From Gammaproteobacteria bacterium (lineage in GTDB: Bacteria > Pseudomonadota > Gammaproteobacteria > UWMA-0217): a stretch of 38,763 bases of DNA. Position numbers and translations under genes: made by a program. Position 1 is the first letter of the stretch, and each line of letters opens with the position of its first letter. The stretch covers positions 1 through 38,763 of the forward strand of contig JALSHZ010000140.1 in the NCBI GenBank assembly GCA_026981985.1, written 5' to 3'. The notes beneath the pieces are model-generated. The model did not search any database and was not told the origin of the DNA. It worked only from the letters and a program-made list of their open reading frames with translations. Positions 35,541 to 38,763 of this stretch are shown here, piece after piece.

Positions 35541-36842
35541 TTGTCTGTGAATCATCTGTTTTGCTTCCGTCCAGCGGTGCGTGCGCTCGCCTGCATCGTC
35601 TGCCTGCAATCCACCCAGGCCATGGGTGCACCGCTTGCCGATGTGCTGCGTCATGTCATGGATACCCACCCCGATATTGTTTCGGCACGTGCATTGCTCG
35701 ATGCCGCCGGTGAACGGATCCGGCAGTCACGCTCGGAATATCTACCCACTGCCGGACTCGCTTATGAACGTGGCAGTACGACTGAAGAGATGTCCGGTGC
35801 CAGTATAGATCGTGACACCAGCAGGCTTGATGCCACCCTGCGCTGGAACCTGTTTCGCGGTTTCGCTGACAAAGGCGCGGTATCTTCGGCCACTGCCCGA
35901 AAGGCTGCGTCGGCATCTGACCTGAACGGGGTCAGGGAGGATCTGTCGCTGAAAGTGCTCGAAGTTTATCTCGATGTGCAGCGAACTCGGGCGCTCGTGG
36001 ATGTGTCGGCAGCCCAGATCGAATCGCTGGAGCGGTTGGCGCAGCGGGTAAGTACGCGGGCAGAGCTGGGCCGCATTTCACGTGTTACCGTGCATCAAGC
36101 CAATACACGACTCGTTCAGGCCAGAAACCGGCACATTCAGTTGCGCGCAGCATTGTCCGGTAGCGAGTTGAGATTTCGTGAAGTTACCGGCATGGCGCCC
36201 GATGCGCTGGAATTGCCCGTGCTCGATGGGCAGATTGCCGATGAGCCGGTCGAGGCGTTATATCAGCGTGCCGTCAGCGACAATCCCCGAATCCGGGCCG
36301 CCCGTGAGATCGCCAGAAGTCGTGCCGCCGATATCGATGTTGCCCGTGGTGGCCTGATGCCAACGGTGGATCTGGAGCTTCGCAAGCGGCTGTTTGCCGA
36401 TGTCGAACCGGATAGCAGTATCGACCTCGACACCTCGGTTCGGCTGGTCGTCAACTATGACTTCCCCCTTGGCGGCGCCAGCCTCAGCCGCAAATCTGAA
36501 GCATTCAGCCTCAAGTCTGCCGCCGAGCAGCGAGTTGCCGCGCTGGAACGAGAGGTCCGTGCCAATGTGGCGGCGGCATCACGCCAGTTGGTCGAGGACC
36601 GGAACATCTGGCCAAATCTGGAAGAAAATGTCGTAGCCGCTCGCGAAGTCGTCAAGGCATACCATCTTCAGTTCGATGCCGGTCGGCGTACACTGCTCGA
36701 CCTGCTGACGGCCTATGCCGACCTCTATCAGGCTGAGGCGGCAGTACTTGAAAATCGTTTTCGCCGGCTCGTTGCCGCAGCGCGGATTCACTATCAGCTT
36801 GGTTCGCTGAGCGCAGCGTTGCTGGAGAAGGCAGGGAGCTGA
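35541..36842 (+). CDS. TolC-family outer membrane protein
   Basis: Outer membrane channel-tunnel of type I secretion or efflux. With the TTG start at 35541 it has 433 residues, beginning MSVNHLF and a signal peptide that probably ends near GAP (about residue 30). The start choice rests on GGAGG six bases upstream; a GTG at 35505 is an alternative with no such site. Two related halves of long amphipathic helices are seen (LSLKVLEVYLDVQRTRALV ... and VVKAYHLQFDAGRRTLLDLL), as in LapE/AggA-type proteins. It lies downstream of the giant protein, but its own ABC transporter and membrane fusion partners are not in the window. Confidence 0.88.
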   Translation: MSVNHLFCFRPAVRALACIVCLQSTQAMGAPLADVLRHVMDTHPDIVSARALLDAAGERIRQSRSEYLPTAGLAYERGSTTEEMSGASIDRDTSRLDATLRWNLFRGFADKGAVSSATARKAASASDLNGVREDLSLKVLEVYLDVQRTRALVDVSAAQIESLERLAQRVSTRAELGRISRVTVHQANTRLVQARNRHIQLRAALSGSELRFREVTGMAPDALELPVLDGQIADEPVEALYQRAVSDNPRIRAAREIARSRAADIDVARGGLMPTVDLELRKRLFADVEPDSSIDLDTSVRLVVNYDFPLGGASLSRKSEAFSLKSAAEQRVAALEREVRANVAAASRQLVEDRNIWPNLEENVVAAREVVKAYHLQFDAGRRTLLDLLTAYADLYQAEAAVLENRFRRLVAAARIHYQLGSLSAALLEKAGS

Positions 36843-36846
36843 GCCT

Positions 36847-37758
36847 TCACTCGCTGTTTTCGCCACCAAACCACTCGATGATCTGCGGAATGAGTCGCTC
36901 CATTTCCATCACCATCAGGGTGAAGTCGGCGTCGAACTGCGCAGCGGCGTCGGCTTCCCCCTGATCGGCAGCTGCCTCCAGAATTTCGTCGGCGAACTTG
37001 AGCTTTTTCACGCTCAGGTCGTCGGTCAGCACGAATGACAGTTTTTCGCTCCAGCCCAGCCCCAGTTTGACCGCCTGCTTGCCAGCATCGAGATGCGTTC
37101 GTATTTCATCGCTGGCGAGGTCGAGGCGCCGGCAGCGCACGATGCCGCCTTCGTCGCCCGGCTCCTTGAGTTCGCACTCGTCACCCATTTCCAGGTTGGC
37201 CGGCATGCTGGCCGGGTTTTCCAGCCAGTGCGTCATGATGTCCGCCGGGGCGTGGTTGCTGCGAATCAGGCTCAGCGGGGTATCGACCAAGGTGCTGTGT
37301 AGCAGGGCGGTAAACTCATCCGCCTTTTTGGCGCTGCTGGCGTCGACAACGAGCAAAGACTGTTGCGGCAGAATCACGGCCCAGGTGTTGCTGGAGCGAG
37401 TAAACGCCTTTGGGGTCAGATCGAAGATGACTTCGTCACGGATCGTGTCGCGTTCCTTCTTGCGCACTTTGCGCATTTCAGCCTCTTCGATGGCCTCGAT
37501 TTTCTCGTTCACGAAGTCGCGAATGACGCTGGCGGGCAGAATCCGCTCCTCCTTTTTTTGACAGATCATCAGCGCGCCGCTGCCGGCATGTACCAGGAGC
37601 TCGCTCAGAGAGCCCATGGGGGAGGCCCAGCCACTGCTGCTCAACTCGTGTTTCGCGCAGGGTGTAAAATGCTTCGCGTCCAGTGCCTCCTCAAGCGTTT
37701 CGGCTGAATATGCGAAGGGCTTTTGCAGGCGATAGAAGATCAGATTCTTGAACCACAT
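36847..37758 (-). CDS. rdgC: Recombination-associated protein RdgC
   Basis: DNA-binding ring protein that restrains RecA. Starting at 37758 gives 303 residues, the same length as E. coli RdgC, with MWFKNLIFYRLQKPF at the start and LRSxHAP-like and GWSEKLSFVLTDDLSVKKLKF segments later. The much longer open frame upstream has no RdgC-like content and overlaps the divergent gene. It converges with the TolC-like gene; the stop codons are only about four bases apart. Confidence 0.95.
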   Translation of the reverse strand: MWFKNLIFYRLQKPFAYSAETLEEALDAKHFTPCAKHELSSSGWASPMGSLSELLVHAGSGALMICQKKEERILPASVIRDFVNEKIEAIEEAEMRKVRKKERDTIRDEVIFDLTPKAFTRSSNTWAVILPQQSLLVVDASSAKKADEFTALLHSTLVDTPLSLIRSNHAPADIMTHWLENPASMPANLEMGDECELKEPGDEGGIVRCRRLDLASDEIRTHLDAGKQAVKLGLGWSEKLSFVLTDDLSVKKLKFADEILEAAADQGEADAAAQFDADFTLMVMEMERLIPQIIEWFGGENSE

Positions 37759-37827
37759 CGAGCGGGCTCTCCATTGGCGGAAGGCGCGCGAGTTTACAGG
37801 ATCTTGGCAGTACGCACGAGGAGAGGA

Positions 37828-38622
37828 ATGAAGAAAAAGGCCATACCGCGTCATGGCGGAATACTGCTCGATGCTGTGCGTGACCCGATGGGGCTGGTCG
37901 AAGTGGTGCAACATGGCGAGCGGCGTTCGCTGCATTTTGGCAGCGCCATCGAGCAGAGCAGCCATGTGCCGGACATGCCGGATTGGTTGCAGTTCGACTA
38001 CTGTCGCCAGCTGCTGCTTGCCAGCGTGTTCCCGGTGGTCGCTGACGAGGTGCTGTTGCTGGGGCTCGGCGCCGGTACGCTGGCGCGGTATCTGCTGCGC
38101 CATGCTGACCCCTCGTTGCGGCTGGATGCGGTTGAATACCGGGAAGCCGTCGCCGATATGGCCTACCGCCATTTCGATCTTCCTATCGATCCGCGCCTGG
38201 ATATCTACATTGCCACGGCGGAACAGTATCTCAATGCCTATGATCGGCAGTGGAATGTCATTGTCGTCGACCTTTACGATGCTGAGGGGATGAATGAGGA
38301 GCCAGCACGCTTGCGGTTCCTCGATACCTGTCGGGAACGGCTGGCGCCGGGTGGCGTTATGGCAATCAACTTGTGGCGAACCAATGCCGATGAGTATGCC
38401 TTTATGCTGGAGCAGCTCGATCAGGCATTTGCTGGCAGGTTGTTGCTGGCCGATGCGGATGATGCCAACACGGTGGCCTACTGTTTTGCCACCGACGTGC
38501 CGGTTTTGTCAGCAGCAGCATTTCAGCGGCAGCTGCATGACAGGGCGAAGGCGCTGTCGTTCGATGGGGAGGCATTTCTTGCCGGGTTGTATGCTCCCAA
38601 TGGTGAGACTCGAAAAAACTGA
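37828..38622 (+). CDS. Spermidine-synthase-like protein
   Basis: A 264-residue class I methyltransferase-fold protein of the polyamine aminopropyltransferase type. LLGLGAGTLARYLLRH (about residues 74-89) is the nucleotide site, followed by LDAVEYREAV and VIVVDLYDAEGMNE where the aminopropyl-acceptor acidic residues lie. It lacks the N-terminal beta-domain of full SpeE enzymes, so true spermidine synthesis is not certain. ATG 37828 follows GAGGAGAGG. It diverges from rdgC with 69 bases between. Confidence 0.75.
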   Translation: MKKKAIPRHGGILLDAVRDPMGLVEVVQHGERRSLHFGSAIEQSSHVPDMPDWLQFDYCRQLLLASVFPVVADEVLLLGLGAGTLARYLLRHADPSLRLDAVEYREAVADMAYRHFDLPIDPRLDIYIATAEQYLNAYDRQWNVIVVDLYDAEGMNEEPARLRFLDTCRERLAPGGVMAINLWRTNADEYAFMLEQLDQAFAGRLLLADADDANTVAYCFATDVPVLSAAAFQRQLHDRAKALSFDGEAFLAGLYAPNGETRKN

Positions 38623-38763
38623 GAACTGCGGCAAGGAAAAACGTAACTACTCAGCGCAAAAAAACCATAAAAAAAGCTTGACAGGGTTTTTGCGTATTTT
38701 TCCTGCTTTTTCGGCAATCCAGGGATTAGCTTCAAACCCCTGCCTCAGAAGCATCATCATTCT
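38623..38763 (+). other. Right edge, A-rich region with a -35-like site
   Basis: No gene is seen. A-tracts at 38659-38665 and 38670-38685 precede a perfect TTGACA (38688-38693), suggesting the -35 and UP element of a promoter for a gene past the window. I find no clear -10 at 17 bases. Confidence 0.3.

Noticed and set aside
37759-38172. N-terminal extension of RdgC by about 138 residues
   Set aside because: The extra sequence has no family similarity, and it overlaps the divergent gene that has a better ribosome site.
1-38763. tRNA, rRNA, CRISPR array, prophage or complete insertion sequence
   Set aside because: No cloverleaf, rRNA segment, spacer-repeat pattern, integrase or transposase was recognised anywhere in the window.

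Overview
The window reads as chromosome of a gammaproteobacterium (moderately high GC, probably an aerobic or microaerobic environmental lineage). The evidence is gene order: mnmA/icd, clpS-clpA/infA and fabD-fabG-acpP-fabF-pabC-mltG-tmk-holB-pilZ are laid out as in many Gammaproteobacteria, and the enzymes carry the usual catalytic residues. I cannot name the genus from sequence alone.

Layout. 1-524: no gene; REP-like and palindromic repeat sequence. 525-2157: bioH and bioC, which act at the two ends of pimeloyl-ACP synthesis for biotin. 2365-10727: a complete cbb3 oxidase locus, structural genes ccoNOQP followed by assembly genes ccoG, ccoH-like, ccoI and ccoS, with an unrecognised 34-codon membrane ORF behind it (10820-10924) and a bidirectional terminator. 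10997-16579: mnmA (minus), icd, clpS, clpA and infA (minus). 16658-16713: a REP-like palindrome at the infA/fabD junction. 16749-24237: the fatty-acid, folate, cell-wall and replication cluster fabD to pilZ. plsX and fabH, which usually precede fabD, are not here.

24202-26489 (minus): a three-gene operon of a radical SAM/Cys-rich protein (ArsS-like) and two small sugar-transferase-like proteins of the 'rSAM/selenodomain-associated' types. Its product is not established. 26701-27895 (plus): a small membrane protein, a chorismate-lyase-superfamily protein and a small conserved protein often misnamed 'tryptophan synthase beta-like'.

28243-36842: the most striking part. One 2329-residue protein has 20 Ig/cadherin-like domains of about 93 residues. 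Domains 7-17 are nearly identical and alternate between two types (A-B-A-B), giving a 558-bp DNA period. Its C-terminus resembles calcium-binding modules of type I secreted proteins, and a TolC-like outer membrane protein follows. No ABC transporter or membrane fusion protein is present, so the rest of the export machine would have to be elsewhere. The window closes with rdgC (minus) and a spermidine-synthase-like protein.

Most of the window is ordinary core genome. The best candidates for something little described are the alternating adhesin-like array, the radical SAM/transferase operon, the extended CcoH, the 34-codon ORF behind ccoS, and the hairpin in front of acpP.
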